Shown: positions 1 to 7,700 of the stretch, piece by piece | How positions within the stretch are numbered: position 1 is the first letter of the stretch | How the letters are laid out: the number at the start of each line of letters is the position of its first letter | NCBI GenBank assembly: GCA_023512255.1 | Contig: JAILZY010000069.1 | Location: 1 to 18,171, forward strand | Reading direction: 5' to 3' | DNA from: a bacterium | GTDB taxonomy: Bacteria; SZUA-182; DTGQ01 | DNA length: 18,171 nt | Translations under genes and position numbers: made by a program | Notes under the pieces: generated by a model | Database searches by the model: none | What the model saw: only the letters and a program-made list of their open reading frames with translations | Told to the model about the DNA's origin: nothing

Positions 1-75
1 AACTTTCTTCTCTCTTTATTTTCTCTCCTCCCCTTTATATTTTCAACATTATTTTTTCAACATGGGGAACATCTG
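1..75. repeat. Left copy of a 75-bp terminal inverted repeat
   Basis: Positions 1-75 are the exact reverse complement of 18097-18171, and identity stops at base 76. The repeat contains two copies of ATGTTGAAAA (read on the minus strand here) and a purine-rich tract at its outer end. No coding sequence was recognised in it. It lies 29 bp beyond the stop codon of the deacetylase gene, so on both sides of the window the repeat begins in intergenic DNA downstream of a gene. The likeliest meaning is that both window edges run into the same multi-copy sequence, such as the end of an insertion sequence. This is inference, since no transposase is visible. Confidence 0.9.
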
Positions 76-104
76 AGCGCATAGTTAATGAAATAGGTTC
101 ACCA

Positions 105-1013
105 TTAAAATTTTAAACCCTCCAGAATTTCTCGATGGTGCTCCTCGTTGATTTGAACCAGGGGCAGGCTCACCTTTCGCTCTTCCCGGTCTAGGATTTC
201 TCCGAGGGGAGCGAAGCGAAAATCCTTGAGCAGATGGATGAGCTTTTTTTCCGTGGCTTCAAGATTAAGATAGTGCCGAAGCTGGTTGAGCGGCCCGATG
301 GGCAACCTGGGCTGTCCTGGATCAAGCTCCCAGGGATGAAGGTAGATAACCGCCGGGCGCATCTCCCGGCGATTCAACCGAAGCAAGGCCTTAGCGATGA
401 GAGCATAGGGCAGGAGGCGAAAATATCCCCCTCCGGCCACGGGAAAATTCTGTCCTAGAAAGCTGACAGTGGAAAGGGGAAATTCCCTAATGGATTTATT
501 CTTCGGGGTCCTGATCCGATAAGGGAAGCGAGGAGAGTCAGGGATACCGTAACGATCATGAAAAATGGGGAAGATGCTGGAATCATAGCGAAATCCCTGT
601 TCAATGAGGATATCGAGTGCCCAGAGGGTGTCCTGTCGGATGGAAAAGGTAGGGGCACGATATCCCCGGATAGACAGATGAGTGATCTGCTCTAGGATTC
701 GTCTGCCACGCTCAAGGTCGGCCCGAAATTCCTCCGGACTCTGGCGGTAGATATCCATATGTCGATATCCGTGGCAGGCAATTTCATGCCCTTCCTTCCT
801 TATCTCCTCTACCAGCTCTGGATATCGTTCCGCATTCCAGCCGAGAATAAAAAAGGTGGCCCGGGCTTGAAACTTCTGGAAAAGATCAAGGAGCCTGTGC
901 ACATTCTGCCTCAGGCGGCTCTCCTGCTTTGGCCATTCCTGAAACGGGACAACCGACTCCATGACCCTAGCCTGAAAGTGCTCTTCCATATCAATCGACA
1001 GGGCATTAATCAT
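105..1013 (-). CDS. Polysaccharide deacetylase, XrtA/PEP-CTERM-locus type
   Basis: A 302-residue NodB-type carbohydrate esterase family 4 protein predicted to remove N-acetyl groups from the exopolysaccharide made by this operon. The N-terminal metal-binding motif reads SIDMEEHF (D8), replacing the usual TFDDG as in the XrtA-linked subfamily. HGYRH at 81-85 gives the two zinc histidines (H81, H85). RGYRAPTFS near 114-122, YDSSIFP near 140 and LHPWELDPGQPR near 226-237 follow. The C-terminal part, after HPWE, matches the tail that marks this subfamily (DUF3473-like). No signal peptide is seen, as is usual for the subfamily. The start is fixed by an ATGA overlap with the stop of the upstream ATPase gene, so translation is coupled. 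It is the last gene of the operon inside the window. The family call is confident; the substrate is inferred from context. Confidence 0.93.
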   Translation of the reverse strand: MINALSIDMEEHFQARVMESVVPFQEWPKQESRLRQNVHRLLDLFQKFQARATFFILGWNAERYPELVEEIRKEGHEIACHGYRHMDIYRQSPEEFRADLERGRRILEQITHLSIRGYRAPTFSIRQDTLWALDILIEQGFRYDSSIFPIFHDRYGIPDSPRFPYRIRTPKNKSIREFPLSTVSFLGQNFPVAGGGYFRLLPYALIAKALLRLNRREMRPAVIYLHPWELDPGQPRLPIGPLNQLRHYLNLEATEKKLIHLLKDFRFAPLGEILDREERKVSLPLVQINEEHHREILEGLKF

Positions 1014-2152
1014 GACTTTTCCTCACCCCTTGTGCCCCCTTTAGTGATTTTCCCATGCAGGGCATTGATCATCAGCCAAAGAGAGACAATCTGCGACAAG
1101 ATAAGAACATCTTCCTGATGCTCTAGGCAGGATAAATCATCGGGAAAAGTGATTTTATTTGCTTCTGCTGCCCTAGCCATCCTCTGCTGACGCCAAGATC
1201 TATAGAGGGAGACTATTCCTTGCAAGATCAGCTCAACCTCATTGAATTGCTGGTTATTTGGTGAAAAATGTTCTATTCTCACACCTCTTGGTCTAAAAAG
1301 CCTTGAAAAGATGGATTTTTTCTCCTCTCGCTTTTTTTCTCTCCCCTTCAGATTAAGCTCCTCAAGAACCTGGTCAACTAGCCAAGCTCTGATGGTCTGT
1401 TTTTGCTCTACGTATCCGGCCAAAAGAGCTGCATCACAGGCGATGTTAATCAGCCGAGGGATACCACCTGAGGCCTGAAATATGCTCCTTACGGCTCCCT
1501 TGGAAAAGGGGTTGCGGGGGCAGCCAGCCACTGTCAGCCGGTGCTGAATGTAGTCTGAGGTTTCTTTTAGGCTCAAAGGTAGGATGTGGAACCAGAGGCT
1601 GACCCTTTGCCTGAGCTGGCAAAGATGAGGAGAGTCGAGCAGGTCTTGGAGCTGTAGCTGTCCAACAAGAATAATATGGATTAATTTCTCTTTTTCCGTC
1701 TCCAGGTTTGACAAAAGGCGAATCTCTTCAAGTGTCTGAATAGGCAGCCGCTGGGCTTCATCGATTATCAAGGCTACCCTTGATCCAGCCGCATATTGCC
1801 GGAGCAAATAGCCGTGGATCAAATCAAGCAGCTCAACCCTAGAGAGTGAGTCGCAAAAGCGGCGAATCTCATACTCTTTAACAATCATCCTAAGCAACTG
1901 ATCTGGCTCTGGGCTCGGATTAATAATATGGGCCACCCTGGCCTGGTCTTGGAAACGGTTAATAACTGCCTTGATCACTGTGGTCTTTCCTGCCCCGATT
2001 TCGCCAGTGATGACGGAAAATCCCTTTTGAGTCTCCAGGGAGTAGTGAAGATAGGCTATGGCCCTCTTATGAACGGAGCTCAAATAGAGAAATTGCGGAT
2101 CAGGAGTAAGACTAAAGGGATTTTCCGCTAACCGATAGAAGCTCTTGTACAT
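1010..2152 (-). CDS. XrtA-associated ExeA/GspA-like AAA ATPase
   Basis: A 380-residue P-loop ATPase of the ExeA family found in PEP-CTERM exopolysaccharide loci. The family N-terminus reads YRLAENPFSLTPDP. Walker A GEIGAGKTT is at 50-58, Walker B VALIIDEAQ is at 126-134 with D131 and E132, and a sensor-1-like ILVGQ is at 161-165. Its exact task in polysaccharide export is not established; relatives energise assembly of envelope secretion complexes. The ATPase core ends near residue 265. The remaining ~115 residues are basic and then form a helical tail (around 330-370) that I do not recognise and that looks long for the family. It follows the tyrosine-kinase gene after 27 bp and overlaps the deacetylase gene by 4 bp. 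The best purine-rich SD (AAGGA) lies about 12 nt before the ATG, which is rather far. Confidence 0.92.
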   Translation of the reverse strand: MYKSFYRLAENPFSLTPDPQFLYLSSVHKRAIAYLHYSLETQKGFSVITGEIGAGKTTVIKAVINRFQDQARVAHIINPSPEPDQLLRMIVKEYEIRRFCDSLSRVELLDLIHGYLLRQYAAGSRVALIIDEAQRLPIQTLEEIRLLSNLETEKEKLIHIILVGQLQLQDLLDSPHLCQLRQRVSLWFHILPLSLKETSDYIQHRLTVAGCPRNPFSKGAVRSIFQASGGIPRLINIACDAALLAGYVEQKQTIRAWLVDQVLEELNLKGREKKREEKKSIFSRLFRPRGVRIEHFSPNNQQFNEVELILQGIVSLYRSWRQQRMARAAEANKITFPDDLSCLEHQEDVLILSQIVSLWLMINALHGKITKGGTRGEEKS

Positions 2153-2179
2153 ATGGCTTAAGAATCCTTATATAATCCT

Positions 2180-2953
2180 CTAGTAGTAGTAATAATAACG
2201 AGAAGATAGGCGGTCCGTACTGTTTAGGACAATACCTATCAGATTAGCTTTCTTCAGTTTGGCCACGGCTGCCTCAAGGTCATTCATTCGGGTTTTCCCT
2301 GCTCTGGCCACCAGCAGCACACCATCTACCTTGAGCGAAAGAATAAGGGCATCGGTGAACTGGTTAATAGGGGGTGAATCAATGATGAGCAGCCGGTTTT
2401 GATACCTCTCTTTAGCCTCTTCAAGGAAAATAGACATGGTGCGACTGTTGATCAGCTCGGATGGGTTTTCGGGAGGCGGTCCTGCTGGCAACAGGCTGAG
2501 CTTTGGGATCGAGGTCTTGAGCAGAACCTGGGGCAGATCAACCTCATGGCGAAGAAAATTGGCCAGGCCGAAAGAAACCCTCTCTAGCCCTAGCATCTTA
2601 TGAACCTGTGGATTGCGCAGATCACAGTCAATCAGCAGGGCCGTCTCCTGTAAGCTTTGGGCAATAGAGATGGCCAGATTTACCGAGGTCGTGGTTTTCC
2701 CCTCTCCTGAGACCGCACTGGTAACTAGAACCAGCCGCTCCCCGTTCTGCTGGCTGGCGTTCAGAATCATGGTTCGCAGCAGCTTGTATTGCTCGAAGGC
2801 ATCGGTGCGATCCTCCATCATGGCCTGGATCCGAGGATCGAGCTCATGAAAATCAACGGATGGCTTGGGTGATTTTGGCCGTATGGCTGACAGAGCCTCA
2901 TTTTTTTTCCTCTCCCGGGCTGCTCGCTCAAGAGCCCGCTCAATAAAGCTCAT
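2180..2953 (-). CDS. Bacterial tyrosine autokinase (BY-kinase), XrtA-associated CpsD/CapB type
   Basis: A 257-residue cytoplasmic kinase that autophosphorylates a C-terminal tyrosine cluster and drives cycles of polymerisation and export with the membrane chain-length protein encoded just upstream. It has Walker A SAVSGEGKTT at 79-88, Walker A' ALLIDCDLRNP at 105-115 and Walker B LLIIDSPP at 188-195. The protein ends in five consecutive tyrosines (253-257) immediately before the TAG stop. A basic, helical N-terminus (MSFIERALERAARERKK) is typical of the XrtA-linked group. There is no membrane segment, so kinase and co-polymerase are separate polypeptides, unlike the fused Wzc of enterobacteria. 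The start is supported by AAGGGG about 9 nt upstream. Confidence 0.95.
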   Translation of the reverse strand: MSFIERALERAARERKKNEALSAIRPKSPKPSVDFHELDPRIQAMMEDRTDAFEQYKLLRTMILNASQQNGERLVLVTSAVSGEGKTTTSVNLAISIAQSLQETALLIDCDLRNPQVHKMLGLERVSFGLANFLRHEVDLPQVLLKTSIPKLSLLPAGPPPENPSELINSRTMSIFLEEAKERYQNRLLIIDSPPINQFTDALILSLKVDGVLLVARAGKTRMNDLEAAVAKLKKANLIGIVLNSTDRLSSRYYYYY

Positions 2954-2965
2954 GGTTGTTTTCCC

Positions 2966-2995
2966 CTTATCAATCTAGTACTTATCAATCTAATA
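2966..2995. repeat. 15-bp tandem repeat, two copies
   Basis: CTTATCAATCTAGTA (2966-2980) is followed directly by CTTATCAATCTAATA (2981-2995), with one mismatch. It lies in the 91-bp gap between the chain-length and kinase genes, just upstream of the kinase SD. A second short repeat, ATACCGAAA, occurs twice further into the same gap. No function is evident; it may simply be replication slippage. Confidence 0.7.
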
Positions 2996-3044
2996 CCGAA
3001 ATTATCGCTAATCCCATAGCAAAAGTTCTTATACCGAAAGTTCC

Positions 3045-4544
3045 TTAAAATAAGTTTCTCATCAAAGAAAAAAGAATAATGAGTATCCAAAAGATAACCA
3101 TTAGCCCCTGGAGTATCCGCTGGCGATTTTGCTGCCTTTTTTCTTCCAAAGTAAGCACCAGGGGAATATTAGCCACTACCGGGATGTGGAGATTGTCCTG
3201 AATGTCGCTCTCGTCCTTGACCGTGCGAAACAGATACTCAAAGCCGATCAGGGCTCCAAAACCTGCGGCCAAAGACAGGATGAGACAGACCAAGGTAATC
3301 TGCAAGGGATTATAAGCCACAGGTCGAAGGGGAAGACGAGCTGGATCTAGAATTTTAAACCGACTTTGCTGAGCACTCTTTTCCATCTCCTTGACCATGC
3401 GGATCTGAGCCAGTCGCTTGAGCAGAACTTCGTAGGCTTCCTCGTTGACCTTTTTATCCCTGGTCAGTCTGGCCAGCTCCTCTTCCTGAGCAGGGATTGA
3501 GGCTGCCCGGGCAGCATAGCGCTCGATATCCTTTTCCAACTCCTGCCGCCTGGTATGGAGCAGATTGATTTCAACCTCGATGTTGTTGATCGATTCCTTG
3601 AGCTTTTGATAGATCGGATTGATGATCGAGGTTTCCTGGGAAGGGTCTATCCCATCAAATTTTTGTTTGCTTTTTTGCTGAGCTGCCCAGGCCTTTTCTT
3701 TTTCCAGCTCGGCCTTCAGTTTGATGACCTCAGGGTAGCGTTCCGTATACCGAGAGAGCAATTCAGCCAATTGAATCTGAAGCTGGTTGATCCGGTTTTC
3801 TCTCTGAACAAAGGCCACGATCGAAGGCTGCTCCTCAGCCAATTGCCTTTGCAGTATTTGCCGCTTTTGTTCCAGTTCCCTAGCTTTCAATTTGACCTCA
3901 ACTAATTCATCCCGAAGCTTTTGAAGCTGAGCAAGATTGATATTAGCCTCACCCGGCATCTGCCCAATATTTTTCTCCTTAAAGGCTCTGAGAGCCTTTT
4001 CCGAGCTCTCCAGTTTTTCCTTATATTCTCTCAACTGCTTTTGGATAAACTCATACTCAACTTGGGCCTGGCTTCCGGTAAGCTCTAGGTTTTCCTCGAT
4101 GAACATCCTGGCCAGGGTATTGGTAATGTCCCTGACCCGCTGCGGCTCCTCTCCCGTGTAGGTAATGGTGAATAACCCGGTGCCTGGGCTGTCGATAATG
4201 ATGTTATCCCTGATCTGAGCGATCAATTGTTCAAGCTCAAAAGAATTTTGAGCGCGCTGGTTGAGCCCAAGGCGCTCAATTACCCGACTGAGGCGGCTAT
4301 TGCTAACTATCAGGTTGCGGATAGTCTTTATCTGCTCTGGATCGAGGCTGGTCTGTTTATTCTGAGCTAGGGGATTTTCTATGGTTTTGATTTCAAGCAT
4401 GATCGTGCACTGCGACCGATAACGCTTGGGCAGCAAGAAACTGCCGACAATGGAAAGAAGGAGACATAGCGAGAAACAGAAAAAAAAGATCTTTTTGTGA
4501 TAGCGAAAAATCTGGATATAATACTCTAGCGTCTCTTTCCCCAT
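3045..4544 (-). CDS. Exopolysaccharide chain-length determinant (Wzz/PCP family, XrtA system)
   Basis: A 499-residue inner-membrane polysaccharide co-polymerase that sets polymer length and partners the tyrosine kinase. One transmembrane helix is at about 18-38, followed by the Wzz domain. A long periplasmic coiled-coil section, very rich in Lys, Glu and Gln, covers roughly 165-400. A proline-rich motif (DPARLPLRPVAYNP, about 399-412) leads into a second helix at about 415-438. A third hydrophobic segment at 478-496 lies at the extreme C-terminus, after a short cytoplasmic stretch, as in the XrtA-linked version of the family. No Walker motif follows, consistent with the kinase being a separate protein. 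GGGG 7 nt before the ATG serves as SD. Length and layout match the family. Confidence 0.95.
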   Translation of the reverse strand: MGKETLEYYIQIFRYHKKIFFFCFSLCLLLSIVGSFLLPKRYRSQCTIMLEIKTIENPLAQNKQTSLDPEQIKTIRNLIVSNSRLSRVIERLGLNQRAQNSFELEQLIAQIRDNIIIDSPGTGLFTITYTGEEPQRVRDITNTLARMFIEENLELTGSQAQVEYEFIQKQLREYKEKLESSEKALRAFKEKNIGQMPGEANINLAQLQKLRDELVEVKLKARELEQKRQILQRQLAEEQPSIVAFVQRENRINQLQIQLAELLSRYTERYPEVIKLKAELEKEKAWAAQQKSKQKFDGIDPSQETSIINPIYQKLKESINNIEVEINLLHTRRQELEKDIERYAARAASIPAQEEELARLTRDKKVNEEAYEVLLKRLAQIRMVKEMEKSAQQSRFKILDPARLPLRPVAYNPLQITLVCLILSLAAGFGALIGFEYLFRTVKDESDIQDNLHIPVVANIPLVLTLEEKRQQNRQRILQGLMVIFWILIILFSLMRNLF

Positions 4545-4642
4545 CTTTTATCCCCACAAAGTTTTATCACCGCAAAGCCCGCCTGCTTCTCCTTCGGGCA
4601 AATCCACTCTCTCTGCACAGACAAATCTAAAATTCACAAAAT

Positions 4643-5557
4643 TCACAGCAAGGATTGTGGAACAAAAATCGTATCCCCCGGCATCAGGGGTATATTCAGC
4701 TCGGATTTTGCTTTTTTTAATAAAGCCTTGAAATCTACCTCAATAATCTGCGGTTTGGCTATCCCAGCCCTTGTGGCCGCAGCCTGAGCTTGGCTAAAGC
4801 GCCGAGCAATCTTGATCCGATCCATTTTGGCAAAATCGGTGAATCCCCCAGCCTCCACAATAGCATCCATGATGGTCAACTCCTTGCGGAAAGGAATGAC
4901 TTTGGGGCTTTTGACCTCACCGACTATGGTTATCCTACTGCTGAAATTGTCAGGGATGAAAATCGTGTCATCAGCCTTAAGCTCAATATTCTGGCTCAGG
5001 TCCCCCTCTTTCAACAGTTGATAAAAATTCAACTCAACAGAGCGGCCATTGCGGATCAGCGAGGCTCGGGTAAGATCAGCCGTCTCCAAAACCCCTCCGA
5101 TGAGCGATAGGAGCTGCAAGATAGTTGTCCTCCGCTTTAAGGTTACCATGCCTGGCCTTTGAACCTCCCCAAAGACATAGACCTTGAAGCTATTGATATT
5201 GGTAACTGTTACCGTAACTGCCGGCTGATTTATGAATAAGCCTAACTGTTGCTGAATACTTTCTGCCATCTTTTCCGGCGTAAGGCCAGCGGCCTGAATA
5301 TCTCCCAGCAGCGGGTAGGAGATTTTCCCATCTGGACGAACAACCACAGATCGGGTAAGCTGGGTATTGTCCCAGACCGAAATGAAAAGCTCATCCTCAA
5401 CCCCGATCAGATACGGCTCTTCAGCCGCCAGAGGACAAGAATACCTGCCTATAGGCACTACACCCATAGACACCAAACCGATCACTAGACAGCTGATGAT
5501 CGCCCACCGACTCTTAAAACCCGACACTTTCCTCACCCTCTTAATCTGAATTTCCAT
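4643..5557 (-). CDS. Polysaccharide export protein (Wza-like, Poly_export + SLBB), XrtA system
   Basis: A 304-residue exported protein predicted to form the periplasmic/outer-membrane conduit for the exopolysaccharide. A basic N-terminus and hydrophobic helix (about 18-36) form a signal sequence. Cys41 in YSC does not fit a good lipobox, so cleavage by signal peptidase I near LAA|EE (around 45) is as likely as lipidation. The Poly_export domain starts at YLIGVEDELFISVWDN (49-64) and runs to about 118. Two SLBB-like domains follow, starting near VYVFGEVQRPG (around 127) and ITIVGEVKSP (around 209), each ending in an ADDTIFIP or PGDTIFVP strand. It lacks the extra C-terminal helix of E. coli Wza. 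It sits between the initiating transferase (61-bp gap) and the chain-length gene (98-bp gap). Confidence 0.94.
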   Translation of the reverse strand: MEIQIKRVRKVSGFKSRWAIISCLVIGLVSMGVVPIGRYSCPLAAEEPYLIGVEDELFISVWDNTQLTRSVVVRPDGKISYPLLGDIQAAGLTPEKMAESIQQQLGLFINQPAVTVTVTNINSFKVYVFGEVQRPGMVTLKRRTTILQLLSLIGGVLETADLTRASLIRNGRSVELNFYQLLKEGDLSQNIELKADDTIFIPDNFSSRITIVGEVKSPKVIPFRKELTIMDAIVEAGGFTDFAKMDRIKIARRFSQAQAAATRAGIAKPQIIEVDFKALLKKAKSELNIPLMPGDTIFVPQSLL

Positions 5558-5618
5558 AATAAGTTCTCAAACCTCCCATATCCCTTAACCAGATACCCCA
5601 AAATGCCACACTCCCTTT

Positions 5619-7001
5619 TTAGAGAGCTCCCTTCCTAAAGAGAATGATATTGATGGTTTTTAAAGCAATAAAAAAATCAAGGACAAGCGAGCTGTGCTTA
5701 ATGTAGAACAGATCATAGCCGAGTTTTTCTCCGCTCTCCCGCACCGTAGCACAGTAGCGGTAGTTTACAGCCGCCCACCCAGTAATTCCAGGCTTGACCA
5801 CAAGTCGCTGTTTGTAATAAGGGATAACCCTATCCAGTTGCTGAACGAAAAATGGCCGCTCCGGGCGAGGGCCCACCAGACTCATCTCTCCCTTGAAAAC
5901 ATTGATCAGTTGAGGAAGCTCATCAATCCTGGTCTGTCTCAAAATACGGCCAACGCGGGTAATCCGCCGATCATTTTTTCTCGTCCAGATCGGACCGCTC
6001 CTCTGCTCTGCATCGACCCTCATGGTTCGAAACTTATACAGCTTGAAAATTTCCTCCCCCTCGCCCACTCTTTCCTGTGTGAAGAGAATCGGGCCCGGCG
6101 AATCCAACCGAATCAGGATGGCAGCGAGCAGAAGAATCGGAGCAGTGAGCACTAGCAGCAGAATCGAAAGAATAATGTCTACCAGTCGCTTGACCTTTCG
6201 GATCATACCCCGGCGATGAAAACCGCCGGTAAACAAAAGCCAACTGGGACGAAGCCGATTGATTAGAATCTTGCCGGTGAGCTGCTCGTAAAAATCAGGG
6301 GCATCATAAATTTTAACCCCTTTGAGTTTATAGTCTAAAAATTGCTCTGATGAAAAGCTCTCACGGCGCTCATCCAGGGCAATAACCATAATCTGAGGTC
6401 GGTATTGATTGACGATTTTAGGCAAATCTCCAATCTTTCCCAAAACCTCAACCCCATCATCTTCCACCTCTGTCGAAAATATATCCGAGGCTGATTCCAC
6501 TATACCCAAAAACCGATACTTTCCCACCGGCTTATGCTCCTTCAGGGCCTGAGCCAATTTTCGACCATTGAAGGTATGGCCGACAATGAGAACTCGGCGG
6601 GGAGAGCTAATCAGGGGAAGGAGCTGGCCAGCAGCCAGTCGCCAGAGGAGTACAAAGAGCATGACCATTGCCAAGGGAGGAAGAAATCGTACCAGCAGGC
6701 TAAAATCGGCTCTGCCCAAAGAGTAGACAAGCAAGAGGGCAAATGGTATACTGAAGGCAGCCGCGATTCTCTGAATAAGTAAGGTCGGCTTTCGGCAAAC
6801 CCTGACGCAGAATAGATCACAGACAAAAAAGAGCAGCAGGTAAAGCGGCACAAGCCGGGAAAGAGTCCACAGCCAGAGTAGCCGCCTGCCAGTAGTGTAT
6901 CCTCCGAACCAAACCTGGAGGGATAAAAAGATGATCGATAGATCACCGATCAGATACAGAAAGCAATCTGTTGGTGTATTTGAAAGCAGATAGTTTTTCA
7001 T
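5619..7001 (-). CDS. Initiating sugar-phosphate transferase (undecaprenyl-phosphate glycosylphosphotransferase, XrtA-associated)
   Basis: A 460-residue polytopic membrane enzyme that transfers a sugar-1-phosphate to undecaprenyl phosphate, the first step of repeat-unit synthesis. Four to five transmembrane helices occupy about 10-135. A Rossmann-like region follows, with RVLIVGHTFNGRKLA near 139-153. The catalytic Bac_transf domain begins at a further helix, KRLVDIILS near 270. It contains SPGPILFTQERVG, FKLYKFRTM, TRIDELPQLINVFKGEMS, LVGPRPERP and PGITGWAAVNYRY in the expected order. The sugar specificity cannot be read. It is the first gene of the six-gene operon; no strong SD precedes the ATG. 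A 125-bp gap separates it from the divergent amidase gene and holds the only obvious control region. Confidence 0.95.
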   Translation of the reverse strand: MKNYLLSNTPTDCFLYLIGDLSIIFLSLQVWFGGYTTGRRLLWLWTLSRLVPLYLLLFFVCDLFCVRVCRKPTLLIQRIAAAFSIPFALLLVYSLGRADFSLLVRFLPPLAMVMLFVLLWRLAAGQLLPLISSPRRVLIVGHTFNGRKLAQALKEHKPVGKYRFLGIVESASDIFSTEVEDDGVEVLGKIGDLPKIVNQYRPQIMVIALDERRESFSSEQFLDYKLKGVKIYDAPDFYEQLTGKILINRLRPSWLLFTGGFHRRGMIRKVKRLVDIILSILLLVLTAPILLLAAILIRLDSPGPILFTQERVGEGEEIFKLYKFRTMRVDAEQRSGPIWTRKNDRRITRVGRILRQTRIDELPQLINVFKGEMSLVGPRPERPFFVQQLDRVIPYYKQRLVVKPGITGWAAVNYRYCATVRESGEKLGYDLFYIKHSSLVLDFFIALKTINIILFRKGAL

Positions 7002-7039
7002 GATCCAGTTTAAAAAGCCGCCCCAAAATGATTTACTTA

Positions 7040-7116
7040 ATGTTCGCTTTACTCCTTAATCGTGAAAAAACGAACATAACCTTGAGTGCATATAGGCAGA
7101 TAAAATATTAGGGCAA
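7040..7116 (-). promoter_or_regulatory. Candidate control region of the exopolysaccharide operon
   Basis: Two perfect inverted 7-mers, ATGTTCG (7040-7046) and CGAACAT (7071-7077), lie 31 bp apart start to start, about three helical turns. On the minus strand a weak sigma-70-like pair, TTGCCC (7116-7111) and TATATG (7094-7089) with a 16-bp spacer, lies just upstream. The dyad would then fall around and downstream of the transcription start, a repressor-like position. The dyad is plain in the sequence; the promoter matches only 4 of 6 bases in each box. Confidence 0.35.
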
Positions 7117-7126
7117 CATAAGAAAA

Positions 7127-7618
7127 ATGAGGAAAATTAACAAGATAATTATTCATTGCACAGATAGTGAGTTTGGTGATGCGCACCTGGTCAATGATTT
7201 GCACACCGGACAGGAAAATCCTCTCATACCCCTGGCCTGGCCCTCTGGGACCGAAATCTACTTCCAGAACCCTTTTCGAAAAATCGGCTATCATTATTTA
7301 ATCCTGAACGGATTCATCCGACCTGGAGAGTACCAGGCAAATCTGGACGGCTACATTGAGACAGGAAGAAGCGAGGAAGAAGAAGGCGCCCATTGCTATG
7401 GTCAAAACCAGGATAGCCTGGGTGTTTGCCTGGTGGGAAGGAGGCTTTTTTCAGCCAAGCAATTGTATCAATCACTGCCTGATCTGCTGACCAGGCTATG
7501 TAAAAAGCATTCTCTATGCTGGCAGGATATTTACGCTCATTATGAATTTAATCAACTAAAAAGCTGCCCTAATATTGATATTGAATTGATTCGAAAGATT
7601 CTCACTAGAGGTTATTAA
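7127..7618 (+). CDS. N-acetylmuramoyl-L-alanine amidase-like protein (T7 lysozyme/PGRP fold)
   Basis: A 163-residue zinc amidase of the Amidase_2/PGRP fold, expected to cut the bond between muramic acid and L-alanine in peptidoglycan. The first strand and zinc ligand are in IIIHCTDS (H10). GYHYLI at 54-59 supplies the catalytic-type tyrosine region, GAHCYGQNQDSLGVCLVG at 87-104 matches the conserved GAH...N..S.G core, and AHYEFNQLKSCPN supplies H138, K145 and C147. All three predicted ligands (H10, H138, C147) are present. There is no signal peptide or membrane helix, so it resembles a phage endolysin or a cytoplasmic/lysis-released enzyme rather than a secreted cell-wall hydrolase. An acidic insert (about 82-86) precedes the GAH motif. 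SD is weak. It is divergent from the exopolysaccharide operon and has no phage neighbours. Confidence 0.85.
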   Translation: MRKINKIIIHCTDSEFGDAHLVNDLHTGQENPLIPLAWPSGTEIYFQNPFRKIGYHYLILNGFIRPGEYQANLDGYIETGRSEEEEGAHCYGQNQDSLGVCLVGRRLFSAKQLYQSLPDLLTRLCKKHSLCWQDIYAHYEFNQLKSCPNIDIELIRKILTRGY

Positions 7619-7628
7619 AAGTTTTAGG

Positions 7629-7678
7629 AAAGGGGTTTTTCGAGGGGAAAACCCTTTTTCAAAAGGGTTTTCCCCTCG
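7629..7678. terminator. Bidirectional hairpin terminator between convergent genes
   Basis: A perfect 18-bp inverted repeat (7641-7658 with 7661-7678, 2-nt centre) lies between the convergent amidase and glycosyltransferase genes. An alternative stem pairs AAAGGGGTTTT (from 7629) with AAAACCCTTT (7648-7657) and is followed by TTTTT, a classical intrinsic terminator for the plus strand. On the minus strand CCCTTT/AAAGGG followed by TTTT can do the same job for the glycosyltransferase. The arms can form mutually exclusive hairpins, but simple two-way termination is the economical reading. Confidence 0.85.
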
Positions 7679-7700
7679 ACTTAAACTCGCCGGCAGTCCT

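Noticed and set aside
4571-4586. Possible minus-strand sigma-54 promoter upstream of the chain-length gene
   Set aside because: The GG and GC elements have 8 bases between them instead of 10.
5432-5437. Lipobox at Cys41 of the export protein
   Set aside because: The residues before Cys (R-Y-S) do not match the lipobox pattern, so lipidation was not called.
5694-6155. 153-residue plus-strand frame opposite the initiating transferase
   Set aside because: It lies wholly antisense to conserved Bac_transf motifs. Its composition is that of a shadow frame.
7049-7294. 81-residue minus-strand frame opposite the start of the amidase gene
   Set aside because: The amidase carries its zinc-ligand motif in this stretch on the plus strand. 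The minus frame has no homology that I recognise.
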